Shown here piece after piece: positions 1 to 7,860 of a stretch of 27,819 nt of DNA. The notes under the pieces are model-generated. The model saw only the letters and a list, made by a program, of their open reading frames with translations, made no database searches and was not told the origin of the DNA. Source of the stretch: an uncultured Lachnospiraceae bacterium (GTDB taxonomy: Bacteria > Bacillota > Clostridia > Lachnospirales > Lachnospiraceae); NCBI GenBank assembly GCA_949076555.1, contig CARUOB010000008.1, positions 40,367 through 68,185 on the forward strand, given 5' to 3'. A program made the position numbers and the translations under genes. The stretch's first letter is position 1, and each line of letters begins with the position of its first letter.

Positions 1-1144
1 GCTCCTGCGAGCCGCCAAAAAACTCTGTCCGCAATACAGAAAGCGCTTCTTTCACGCTATCCCGCAGGCTTTTCACCGCCTCGCGTTTCGCCGTTGAGAC
101 AGAGGCGTCCCGCTTGGAAGGAAGCCTGCCAAAAGCCACCGCACCAAAGGCGGCGCAGAGGTCATCGTAAGCCGCTCCGGCTTTCTCTTCCTCATCTGTC
201 ACGCCTGCTGCTTCGGCCCGCTCTTCCTCATCTGGAACGCCTGCCGCTTTGGCCTGCTCTTTCTCATCCGTCACGCCGCACAGCCGAAGCAGGCGTTCCG
301 TCATATCGCGCTCTTTCTCCAGCAGTTCCCCGTAAAAATACGGCCCGTCCGGTTCCTCACACAGGCGAAGCGCTGCCTCCAGCTTGTCCGCACAGCCCTT
401 CAGGACAAAGCGCACATGCTCCATAAACAGCGCCGCCCAGGGAAGAGACAACAGACCGCAGGCAGCCTCTTCCTGCGCCCCATTCCCCGTTCCGGACGGT
501 TCCGCCGCTTTCCGGCCCTGCATCGGCTCCCCCGCCGCAGCAAAGCGGTAGTCCCCCTTCCTCTCTGCAAGCCACTCCTCCGGAAACGGCATACTCATGG
601 CAAAGTCGTAGAGTTTCAGCACCTCTTTTTCCACCGCGTCATCCCTGCTGCCGACGCTGAAATATTCCATGCAGTGCAGGAAAGCCGGGTCTTCTTTCCC
701 GTAAGCGTCCTCAATCACCTCCGCCAGCACATCCGCGCGCAGAAGTTTCAGTTCCCCCTCCTCCGCAATCCGGAAGCCGGGGTCTAAACCGATCGTATGA
801 AACTGGTTTCTCAGGACAAAAAGGCAGAAGCTGTCTATGGTGGTGATCTGCGCATTGTAAAGCAGCGTGGTCTGTCTCTGTAAGTGCTCGTTGCCAGGAT
901 CCCGTGCCAGCCTGTCATTCAGTGCACGGCTGACCCGCTCCCGCATCTGGGCGGCAGCCGCGTTGGTGAAGGTCACCACCAGCAGCCTGTCAATGTCCAC
1001 CGGGTTCTCCCCGCCGCATACCATCTCCACGATCCGCTCCACCAGAACCGCCGTCTTACCGGAGCCCGCAGCCGCGGAGACGAGAAGATTGCAGCCCCTT
1101 GTCTCTATCACCTTTCTCTGTGTGTCTGTAAATGTGATTCCCAT
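1..1144 (-). CDS. addA: ATP-dependent helicase/nuclease subunit A (AddA), partial, N-terminal 381 residues
   Basis: AddA is the helicase-nuclease subunit that, with AddB, processes double-strand breaks for RecA loading in Firmicutes. The visible part starts at ATG 1144 with GGAG about 7 bases upstream. It shows an SF1 helicase Q-motif (FTDTQ, residues 5-9), the Walker A loop AAAGSGKT (24-31), and the RLLVVTFTNAAAAQMRERV stretch typical of UvrD/AddA motif Ia, followed by TTIDSFC. The gene leaves the window at position 1, so the rest of the helicase and the nuclease domain are not seen; full AddA is usually about 1200 residues. It follows addB with 32 bases between them, the normal addB-addA order. 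Residues near 285-320 hold an acidic, alanine-rich tandem repeat (see separate entry), unusual for this family. Confidence 0.95.
   Translation of the reverse strand, partial: MGITFTDTQRKVIETRGCNLLVSAAAGSGKTAVLVERIVEMVCGGENPVDIDRLLVVTFTNAAAAQMRERVSRALNDRLARDPGNEHLQRQTTLLYNAQITTIDSFCLFVLRNQFHTIGLDPGFRIAEEGELKLLRADVLAEVIEDAYGKEDPAFLHCMEYFSVGSRDDAVEKEVLKLYDFAMSMPFPEEWLAERKGDYRFAAAGEPMQGRKAAEPSGTGNGAQEEAACGLLSLPWAALFMEHVRFVLKGCADKLEAALRLCEEPDGPYFYGELLEKERDMTERLLRLCGVTDEKEQAKAAGVPDEEERAEAAGVTDEEEKAGAAYDDLCAAFGAVAFGRLPSKRDASVSTAKREAVKSLRDSVKEALSVLRTEFFGGSQE
185..292. repeat. 36-bp in-frame tandem repeat inside addA (about 2.6 copies)
   Basis: Units begin at 185, 221 and 257, each opening with ctctt(c/t)ctcatc; the third degenerates after about 20 bases. 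Because 36 is a multiple of three the reading frame is kept, and the minus strand encodes an approximate 12-residue unit DEEE(R/K)AxAAGVT. This looks like a small repeat expansion in a charged linker of the helicase. Confidence 0.8.
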
Positions 1145-1176
1145 GTTATCTCCATTCCCAAGCGCTTACGCGACAT

Positions 1177-4100
1177 TTATCTCCCGATTTCTTCCCGCAT
1201 GTGCTCCAGCGCTTCCTCCGCTTTCAGCTTCGCAAGTTTCCTCGGCTGATAGCCTGCCCCTCCGGCTTCGAAACCGCAGACATGGCTGTACGCACAATAG
1301 GTACAGGCATTCTCCGCACCCAGCTCACAGGGATTGACCGATATGGTCCCGTCAAGAATTTCCCTACCCAGACTGCGAATTTTATGGTTTACATAATTCG
1401 AAACCATCTGCATATCGTCCTCCGATATGACACTGGAGACAGCCGAAAAACTGCCGTCTTTTTTCCGCTCAAGCGGCAAAATATCGGACTTGTCCGTAAA
1501 TTCGCCATCCAGCATTCTGACAGCCTCGTCATTATCATTGACCATTCCGGTCATCTTTAATTCCCGCAAAATACTCTCGTTGATCTCCTCCGGCGAAAGC
1601 TCTCCGCCCTCCACCATGGGGTCCGCCACCCGATAGTAAAGCATGGCCGCGGGCACCGCCTTCTTATCCGGATATTTCTTCTGCACAAGCTCCACCGCCG
1701 CATTCATATAGACCACGAGCTGTAACTGCAGTCCGTAATAGAGCGCCGCCAGATCAAACCGCCTGTTCCCGGACTTATAGTCAATGACTTTCACATAAAC
1801 CCGGTCCTGCGTCTCACCGATATCCACCCGGTCAATCCTGCCCCGCAGACGCAGCTTTTCCTTTTCACCAAGCGCAATGTTCAGGGAATCGAGATGCTCC
1901 AGCACATCGAAGGAAACCTCAAAGGCCTCCGGCAAAAACTGTCCTTTTCGAAGCTGTGTCTTCAGCGTGTCCACCGTGCGGTTTAAAATCCGCTCCATCC
2001 GTACCAGCAGATGCCGGTTCCTCGCGCTGCTGTAGAGGATCGTCTCCCCGTAGGATGCGGCACAGGCAGTCAGCGTCTCCGCCACGAGTTTACGTCCCTC
2101 CTCCCTCGGAAAATCGAACCACGTATAGCCGTGTTCTCTCAGCCGTTCCGAAAACCCTTCCAGCACACTGTGGAACAAGTTTCCCATATCCGCCGCCTCG
2201 AAGCTGTACTCTCCCCTCTCCTTAAGCCGGAGTCCGTACTGCAAAAAATGGGCGTAGGCACAGGCGGCATATTTTTCCAGACGGCTGACGCTGTTTAAGA
2301 GTGACGCGCCGTACAGGGCTGTGGCCACCGCACGGGAAAGCGGTCTGTCCTCATGTTTCGCAAACGCCGTCTCCACCAGCTTTCCTACCTGTTCCCGGTA
2401 CCGCGGATTGTCTTCATAGCAGCGGTAGAACGTGACCAGCTTCCTTTTCTCCTCCTCGTCCAGTCGTCCCGCTGCGTACTCCCGCAGCATATCCGTGAAA
2501 AATCCAACCCCGTCCGCGCCGCACAAAAGCTGTGTCTCCACCGCCTCCCGCTCCGGCGCTCTGGCGGCAAGCCCCGGAAACAATCCCTGCACAAGCTCCA
2601 CCAGATAAGCCGGGCGCAGCGACCTGCCGTCCTCCCCCACTCTGGCATAGGACAGATAAAGCGCCTCCGAGGGCTTCGTCATATTCAGATACAGATAGAG
2701 CCGCTGGATATACATCTGCTCTCTGGGCGACGGGGCCAGCTCGATCTCCGACTCCCGCAAAAACTCCCGGTCCAGATCCGAGATAATCCCGCCCCCGGAA
2801 CCTTTCGGAATATTGCCGTCATTCACGCCGAGAAAAAAGAGCACCTTGACCTGTTTCAACCGGGTTCTCTCGATATCGCCCACCAGAATGCGGTCCACAT
2901 TCTGGGGAATCGTTCCCACCGTGATCTCCGCAAGCCCCGCATCCAGAATATCCGCAAACTCCTTAAGCGTCAGCGCTTCCCCTGACAGAAGTCCTTCCAC
3001 CTGATCAAGCAGATCGATCACCAGCGGATAAATCTGCCCATACTCTTTTGCTCTGGCCAGTTCTCCCCTCTCCTGAAAGCCCTTCTCAAAATCCGCCAAC
3101 TTCTGCTGTACCCCATTTGCCACGAGAAAATCATAGAGGGCGCGCACCATATCTTGCGCCGTCCCAAGGGGCACAAGAAAGGGCGAAAGCTGCGCCATCA
3201 GCCGTTCACGCATGACATTGCAGGCGCACAGCGATGCAAGGGACGCCTCCTCGCCCTCCGGCTCCTCCTCCCTGTAAGTAAAGGCTTCGCTCCAGCGTTT
3301 CCGTCCTCTGATGCCGAAACGACGCACATAATTTTCAAGCCTGTCCACTTCCTCCCCGGTAAAATCCGCAAGTCCTGTGCGCAGATAGTGAAAAACCGCG
3401 TCAAAATTGAAATCCTGCCATATAATCCGCAACGCGCTGCGCACATAAGAAGCGAAGGGATTTCCAAGTATCCCCCTTGTCTGATCGATATAAACAGGAA
3501 TGTCAAAGCGGTCGAAAACCTCCTGTGCCTCTTTCCCGTAAACTCCCATGTTGCCTGTTACCACAGCGATGTCACGGTAACAAAGCGACTCCGACGCCAA
3601 AAGCATCCTGCGGATGGCAATACAAGTCTGCCTGAGCTCTTCCGCCGGCGTGGACGCCTCGATCAGATGAATACGCTTTGCCTCTTTCTCGTAGGCACAG
3701 GGCTGATAACGGAACAGATTCCGCTCCAGATGGGCAAGCTCCGGATTCCCCGCAAAGCGCGGCGGCCGCCCCTCCTTTTTCTCCACACACCAAACAGGCG
3801 CTTCTTCCGCAACACCTGCCTCCCCGGCAAGCCTTTTTAGAACTGACACCGTTTTCTGGCTCAGATAAAAGAGTTTCTGCTCCCCCTCCACACGGTACGG
3901 ATTTTCCCGCTCATCCACGGTGAGCGTAACAATGACTTTATCGGTCAATCTCAGCAAATCCTGAATCACACGGTTTTGAATCGGCGTAAACCCCGTGAAC
4001 CCGTCAAAGGCGATCACGCTGCCCCTCACAATTTCGGATTCCGGCAGCGCCGTCCGCAGCCTGTCCAACGTCCCCTCCGTCGTGATAAAACGATCATGGA

Positions 4101-4608
4101 TATATTCCCCGAAGGCCCGGTACAGGTGCCGCAAATCCTGAAGTTTATAGCAGAGCGCACCCCGCTCTTTTGCATAATCGATCAGCGTCTCCAGCTCTTT
4201 CTCCCCGACGCCGTACTGCATAAACTCAGAGAGCGCCGACTTCACTTCATGGATATAGCCGATTTTATGAAGATGGCTGCCAAGAACCGTCAGCTTCTCC
4301 CGCTCCTGCCCGGCCACCTTGCGAAGCACCAGGCTTTTTCCCGTGTCGTCTAAAACCGGCAGTTCCTCCCCGCCCACCTCCTCGATAATCCGGTGGGTCA
4401 GTCTGCCGAAGCTGAGCACATCAATGTTCATAATCGCGTGGCGGGGATGCTCCACCACCAGATCCATCTGCGTCTGCATCGTGAACTGATCCGGCACAAT
4501 CAACAGATAATTTTTCTCCGGATGACGTCTGGACTCCTCTATGATATAATCATGCAGTTTCCGGCTCTTACCCGCGCCGGACGCGCCGAAATAGAATTGC
4601 AGGGACAT
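1177..4608 (-). CDS. addB: ATP-dependent helicase/nuclease subunit B (AddB)
   Basis: AddB is the partner of AddA: an inactive-helicase-like scaffold with Chi recognition and a C-terminal RecB-family nuclease that cuts the 5' strand. The 1143-residue length is normal. The N-terminus carries the Walker A loop GASGAGKS (8-15). The nuclease motif VIDYKSG lies near residue 940. The iron-sulfur cluster cysteines are all visible: Cys783 in YAACAYAHF and the C-terminal set Cys1102, Cys1105 and Cys1111 in CTYCAYSHVC. The start at 4608 has GAGGAAAG upstream and an extended -10 box at 4639-4647. It reads into addA 32 bases downstream. Nothing looks broken. Confidence 0.96.
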   Translation of the reverse strand: MSLQFYFGASGAGKSRKLHDYIIEESRRHPEKNYLLIVPDQFTMQTQMDLVVEHPRHAIMNIDVLSFGRLTHRIIEEVGGEELPVLDDTGKSLVLRKVAGQEREKLTVLGSHLHKIGYIHEVKSALSEFMQYGVGEKELETLIDYAKERGALCYKLQDLRHLYRAFGEYIHDRFITTEGTLDRLRTALPESEIVRGSVIAFDGFTGFTPIQNRVIQDLLRLTDKVIVTLTVDERENPYRVEGEQKLFYLSQKTVSVLKRLAGEAGVAEEAPVWCVEKKEGRPPRFAGNPELAHLERNLFRYQPCAYEKEAKRIHLIEASTPAEELRQTCIAIRRMLLASESLCYRDIAVVTGNMGVYGKEAQEVFDRFDIPVYIDQTRGILGNPFASYVRSALRIIWQDFNFDAVFHYLRTGLADFTGEEVDRLENYVRRFGIRGRKRWSEAFTYREEEPEGEEASLASLCACNVMRERLMAQLSPFLVPLGTAQDMVRALYDFLVANGVQQKLADFEKGFQERGELARAKEYGQIYPLVIDLLDQVEGLLSGEALTLKEFADILDAGLAEITVGTIPQNVDRILVGDIERTRLKQVKVLFFLGVNDGNIPKGSGGGIISDLDREFLRESEIELAPSPREQMYIQRLYLYLNMTKPSEALYLSYARVGEDGRSLRPAYLVELVQGLFPGLAARAPEREAVETQLLCGADGVGFFTDMLREYAAGRLDEEEKRKLVTFYRCYEDNPRYREQVGKLVETAFAKHEDRPLSRAVATALYGASLLNSVSRLEKYAACAYAHFLQYGLRLKERGEYSFEAADMGNLFHSVLEGFSERLREHGYTWFDFPREEGRKLVAETLTACAASYGETILYSSARNRHLLVRMERILNRTVDTLKTQLRKGQFLPEAFEVSFDVLEHLDSLNIALGEKEKLRLRGRIDRVDIGETQDRVYVKVIDYKSGNRRFDLAALYYGLQLQLVVYMNAAVELVQKKYPDKKAVPAAMLYYRVADPMVEGGELSPEEINESILRELKMTGMVNDNDEAVRMLDGEFTDKSDILPLERKKDGSFSAVSSVISEDDMQMVSNYVNHKIRSLGREILDGTISVNPCELGAENACTYCAYSHVCGFEAGGAGYQPRKLAKLKAEEALEHMREEIGR

Positions 4609-4638
4609 GGTTTTCTTTCCTCTTCTTTATGACACATT

Positions 4639-4647
4639 ATTATAGCA
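4639..4647 (-). promoter_or_regulatory. Extended -10 promoter for addB-addA
   Basis: On the minus strand this reads TGCTATAAT, a TG-N-TATAAT extended -10, about 30 bases before the addB start. No good -35 is seen. It lies back to back with the promoter of the small plus-strand gene at 4730. Confidence 0.55.
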
Positions 4648-4656
4648 AAAACAGGC

Positions 4657-4684
4657 TTTACACCTGATGAGAAAACTTTATAAT
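4657..4684 (+). promoter_or_regulatory. Sigma-A promoter for the small gene at 4730
   Basis: TTTACA at 4657-4662 and TATAAT at 4679-4684 with a 16-base spacer. An in-frame ATG at 4667 lies inside this promoter, which argues for translation starting at 4730 instead. Confidence 0.65.
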
Positions 4685-4729
4685 CATATTATAACATGGA
4701 TACAAAACAGAAAGAAAGCGGGTGATTAT

Positions 4730-4921
4730 ATGCCGACCAGTCTTGACGTAATAAAAACTGCTGTTGACGATTTTAAAAAAATCCAGAAATACATGATATT
4801 AGCCAAAGAAGAAAATGCCACAAAAACATACGCTGAGTTAAAAGACGAATATCTCTCACTGAAAGCAATCTTACAGGTTTCCGGTGTGAATCTTTCCGAT
4901 ATTGACAAAATAAAGGAATAA
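4730..4921 (+). CDS. Small hypothetical protein, 63 residues
   Basis: I do not recognise this protein. It is a short, charged, probably all-helical polypeptide beginning MPTSLDVIKTAVDDF and ending SDIDKIKE, with no signal peptide, membrane segment or cysteine. Evidence that it is real: a near-consensus promoter at 4657-4684, a start at 4730 preceded by a purine-rich AAAGAAAGCGGG stretch, and a strong hairpin directly after its stop. The longer reading from ATG 4667 would begin within the promoter. It is transcribed away from addB and convergent with metQ, so context gives no function. Confidence 0.6.
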   Translation: MPTSLDVIKTAVDDFKKIQKYMILAKEENATKTYAELKDEYLSLKAILQVSGVNLSDIDKIKE

Positions 4922-4934
4922 ACAGATGTGATGA

Positions 4935-4985
4935 AAAAGTACTTCTTGGAGTCCCGTCCTGCGGAACCCCTTTAGAAGTACTTTT
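4935..4985. terminator. Bidirectional hairpin terminator between the 63-aa gene and metQ
   Basis: A perfect 12-bp inverted repeat, aaaagtacttct at 4935-4946 and agaagtactttt at 4974-4985, with a 27-base loop. A-rich and T-rich ends on both arms suit termination in both directions between convergent genes. Confidence 0.75.
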
Positions 4986-4993
4986 CTCATTTC

Positions 4994-5809
4994 TTATTCT
5001 GTGAACGGAATCACACCGCCATCGTACGTATTGTTGATGTACTCTTTCACCGTATCTGATTTGAGCGCCTCCACGAGCGCCTTGATTTTAGCGGCATTCT
5101 CGTTGCCTTCCTTCACCGCAATCACATTCACATAGGTCTGCGCCGCCTCGGAATCCGACTGCTCGTAAGCCACCGCATCCTTTGCCACGGAGAAACCGGC
5201 CTCCATCGCGTAGTTGCCGTTTAAGACCACAAAAGCCACCTCGTCCTTAACGCGGGGCACCTGCGCCGCTTCCAGCTCTTGAATCTCCACATTGTAAGGA
5301 TTGTCTTCGATGTCGCGGACAGTCGCCTCCAGACCTACGCCCGCCTTTAACGTCAGAATGCCGTTGTCCTGCAGAAGCAGAAGCGCTCTCGCCTCGTTGG
5401 TGGTGTCATTGGGAACCGCAATCACGTCTCCCTCCGCAATGGCGGAAAGGTCGCTCTTAGTACCGGGATAAATGCCGAACGGCTCATAGTGGATGCCGCC
5501 CGCATTGATCAAATGTGTCCCCTGCTCCTCGTTAAAGGAATCCAGATAAGGAATGTGCTGGAAATAGTTGGCGTCATACTCGCCCCCCTCCACCACCTGA
5601 TTGGGCTGCACATAGTCGTTAAATACCGTCACCTCAAGCGTGTAGCCCTGATCCGCCAGTATCGGCTTCACCTGTTCCAGAATCTCCGCGTGGGGCGTCG
5701 CAGAAGCCGCCACGGTGATCGTGCCGTCGTCCTTCTTCCCACCGCATCCCGTCAGCACGCTAAGCGCCAAAACTGCTGTTATAATCATTACCACAATTTT
5801 CTTTTTCAT
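4994..5809 (-). CDS. metQ: Methionine ABC transporter substrate-binding lipoprotein (MetQ/NlpA family)
   Basis: MetQ captures methionine outside the membrane and delivers it to the MetNI importer. The 271-residue protein starts at ATG 5809, placed 8 bases after an AGGAGGAG site. It has a lipoprotein signal: MKKK, a hydrophobic stretch, then the lipobox LTGC. The mature part follows the NlpA/MetQ pattern (VAASATPHAEIL; DYVQPNQ; YFQHIPYL; IAVPNDTTNEARALLLLQ; VLNGNYAMEAGF). A longer upstream reading to 5968 would place the signal peptide internally and run through the palindromic element, so it is rejected. The gene is separated from metI by 227 bases, which is unusual because these genes normally abut. 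Confidence 0.93.
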   Translation of the reverse strand: MKKKIVVMIITAVLALSVLTGCGGKKDDGTITVAASATPHAEILEQVKPILADQGYTLEVTVFNDYVQPNQVVEGGEYDANYFQHIPYLDSFNEEQGTHLINAGGIHYEPFGIYPGTKSDLSAIAEGDVIAVPNDTTNEARALLLLQDNGILTLKAGVGLEATVRDIEDNPYNVEIQELEAAQVPRVKDEVAFVVLNGNYAMEAGFSVAKDAVAYEQSDSEAAQTYVNVIAVKEGNENAAKIKALVEALKSDTVKEYINNTYDGGVIPFTE

Positions 5810-5841
5810 AATTTTCTCCTCCTCATATATATAATAGCTGC

Positions 5842-6027
5842 TGCGAAACGCCTCACAGCGTTTCCATAATTGTGCGAATGGCATAATTATAAGCAGACCC
5901 TTGTAGGACGTTGGTACTTGGCGAGGTATTTTCGAGCCTAGTACCGCTACGTCCGGAGCGGAGCGCAAGCGCGTCTGCGTTGATTATGCCATTTGTACAA
6001 TTCCAACGAACATCATGGAGTTTCGCA
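5842..6027. repeat. 186-bp palindromic element between metI and metQ
   Basis: Long imperfect inverted arms surround a structured core. Outer arms: tgcgaaac (5842-5849) against gtttcgca (6020-6027). Middle arms: 5868-5887 against 5983-6002 match at 18 of 20 positions. Then gcagac (5893-5898) against gtctgc (5973-5978). The core holds nested pairs ggacgt (5906-5911) with acgtcc (5949-5954) and ggtact (5913-5918) with agtacc (5940-5945). No convincing reading frame is inside. It resembles a small non-autonomous palindromic element (MITE-like) or a folded RNA between operon genes. Confidence 0.7.
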
Positions 6028-6036
6028 TCGCCTATT

Positions 6037-6696
6037 TCACTTCCTCTTATCCAGCTTCACAGACAACCGCATCCCCAACGTCTGGAAGATCTGCACCAAC
6101 ACCACCAGAAGCACCACCGAGACAATCATGATAAGCGTCTCATAGCGGTAGTAGCCGTAGCGCATGGCGATATCGCCAAGCCCGCCGCCGCCTACCACAC
6201 CCGCCATCGCGGAGTAACCGAGAATCGTGCCGATGGCGATGGTCACGCCCACCAGAATCGATGTCCTCGCCTCCACCAAAAGCACCTTCCATATGATCGT
6301 AAACGTACCCGCGCCCATGCTCTGCGCCGCCTCCACCACACCGTGATCCACTTCCTTGATGGAAGATTCGATCATACGGCCGATAAAGGGAGCAGCCGCA
6401 ATGGTCAGCGGTACAATCGTTGCCGCCGCCCCCGTGCTTTTGCCCACAATTGCCCTCGTCAGGGGCAGCACAAGAATCAGCAGAATCAGAAACGGAATAC
6501 TCCGCAAAATATTAGCCGCTACATCCAGCGCCCTGTAAACCACGGCGTTCGGTCGGATGCCCGACTTATCCGTCACGGCAAGCACAATGCCCCAGGGAAG
6601 TCCCAGCACATAGCCAAAAAAAGTTGACAGCAATGTCATAAACAACGTATCCCGCACACCTTCCAGCATCATCAGTGTCAGATCACTAGTCCACAT
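6037..6696 (-). CDS. metI: Methionine ABC transporter permease MetI
   Basis: MetI is the membrane channel of the MetNIQ importer. The 219-residue protein has about five hydrophobic segments, the usual number, and the permease coupling loop EAAQSMGAGTFTIIWKVLL that docks on the ATPase. The MMLEGVRDTLFMTLLST opening and GVVGGGGLGDIAMRYGYYRY near the C-terminus are characteristic of MetI. Its start overlaps the end of metN by 11 bases, indicating translational coupling. Downstream the operon is interrupted by the palindromic element before metQ. Confidence 0.94.
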   Translation of the reverse strand: MWTSDLTLMMLEGVRDTLFMTLLSTFFGYVLGLPWGIVLAVTDKSGIRPNAVVYRALDVAANILRSIPFLILLILVLPLTRAIVGKSTGAAATIVPLTIAAAPFIGRMIESSIKEVDHGVVEAAQSMGAGTFTIIWKVLLVEARTSILVGVTIAIGTILGYSAMAGVVGGGGLGDIAMRYGYYRYETLIMIVSVVLLVVLVQIFQTLGMRLSVKLDKRK

Positions 6697-7714
6697 AGCC
6701 GTTCACCTCCTCCACTGCCAACCCTCTCTCTACAAGGTAAGCCTTCATCTCCTCCTGTACCTTACGGTCGTCCGGCAGACTCAAAATCATCTCGCCTCTG
6801 GCGATTCCTTCCACGTTCTTCGTATCCGCCCGCAGAATGTTGATCGGCTGCCCAAACCTTAACACCATATTTGCAATCACCGGCTCAAAGGAAGAGTTCA
6901 CGGAAAATACTATACGCACACAGCATTTCCCTTTCATCAGTTCCTTCTGTCTGTCCTCCAGTGTGCGGCGGTCCGTGCCGCTGCCTTTCAGGATCAGTTC
7001 TTTCGCCTCCGCCGTCTTCGGGTGCGCGAAGATATCCGAAACGCGCCCCTGTTCTACCAGATGCCCCTCGCCGATAATCGCCACGTGGGAACATATTTCC
7101 CGGACCACCGACATTTCGTGGGTAATGATCACTATCGTGATACCGTATTTTTTATTGATATCCTTCAAAAGCTGCAAAATGGACTGTGTCGTCCGCGGGT
7201 CTAACGCGCTCGTCGCCTCGTCGCAGAGCAGAATCTTCGGGTTCGCCGCCAGCGCCCTTGCAATCGCCACCCGCTGCTTCTGCCCGCCGGAAAGCTGGGA
7301 CGGATATGCCGAAGCCTTATCCGAAAGCTCCACGATCTCCAGCAGCTCCTTCGCACGCTTCCTTGCGTCCTTCTTCTTCATTCCCCCGATCACAAGCGGA
7401 AAGCAGATATTATCAATCACATTCTTCTGCATCAACAGATTGAAATGCTGAAAGATCATGGAAATCTCCCTGCGTGTCTCCCGGAGCTGCGCTTCCGTCA
7501 TCGCTCCCAGATCCTTTCCCCCGATCTCCACCGTGCCGGACGTGGGGCGTTCCAGAAAGTTCAGGCACCGCACAAGCGTGCTCTTGCCCGCACCCGACAT
7601 GCCGATAATACCATAGATATCGCCCGCCTCAATGGACAGCGTGATATGCTGCAGTGCCTCCACTTTCCCGTCGTCGGTCTCAAAGGTCTTGCTTAAATCC
7701 CGCACCTCGATCAT
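6686..7714 (-). CDS. metN: Methionine import ATP-binding protein MetN
   Basis: MetN is the ATPase of the methionine importer. In 342 residues it shows Walker A GMSGAGKST (38-46), the Q-loop (FQHFN, near 88-92), the ABC signature LSGGQ (141-145), Walker B ILLCDE (161-166) and the switch histidine in THE (199). The C-terminal part, from about 265, fits the NIL domain that binds methionine and inhibits transport in this family. The start at 7714 follows GGGAGGAG. It has its own promoter (7748-7776) and lies downstream of cysK in the same direction. Confidence 0.95.
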   Translation of the reverse strand: MIEVRDLSKTFETDDGKVEALQHITLSIEAGDIYGIIGMSGAGKSTLVRCLNFLERPTSGTVEIGGKDLGAMTEAQLRETRREISMIFQHFNLLMQKNVIDNICFPLVIGGMKKKDARKRAKELLEIVELSDKASAYPSQLSGGQKQRVAIARALAANPKILLCDEATSALDPRTTQSILQLLKDINKKYGITIVIITHEMSVVREICSHVAIIGEGHLVEQGRVSDIFAHPKTAEAKELILKGSGTDRRTLEDRQKELMKGKCCVRIVFSVNSSFEPVIANMVLRFGQPINILRADTKNVEGIARGEMILSLPDDRKVQEEMKAYLVERGLAVEEVNGYVD

Positions 7715-7747
7715 TTCCGTACTCTCCTCCCGAGTTTATCCTTGCTC

Positions 7748-7776
7748 ACTATAGTATGAATCCCGCGAAATGTCAA
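7748..7776 (-). promoter_or_regulatory. Sigma-A promoter for metNIQ
   Basis: Minus-strand TTGACA (7771-7776) and TATAGT (7748-7753) with a 17-base spacer. The transcript start would lie roughly 30 bases before the metN start codon. No SAM riboswitch fits between this promoter and metN. Confidence 0.8.
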
Positions 7777-7860
7777 GAATCCAGTTCCCTCAGCCCTTCA
7801 TTTGTATACCAAATTCATGCAGGCATGATTTATCCCCCGGATTCGGTCTGGCTGAACTAT

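Noticed and set aside
94..4632. Many plus-strand open frames of 60-230 residues opposite addA and addB
   Set aside because: They are antisense to well-supported AddA/AddB coding sequence, rich in Arg/Pro/Ser from high-GC shadow frames, and have no ribosome sites or family motifs.
5810..5968. Longer N-terminus for metQ
   Set aside because: It would put the lipoprotein signal peptide about 50 residues inside the protein and read through the palindromic element; the start at 5809 has AGGAGGAG.
5911..6627. 238-residue plus-strand frame over the palindrome and metI
   Set aside because: Composition (His/Arg-rich) and full overlap with metI on the other strand show it is a shadow frame.
7715..7860. 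SAM riboswitch upstream of metN
   Set aside because: The promoter at 7748-7776 leaves only about 30 bases of leader, too short for an S-box, and no S-box core is seen.
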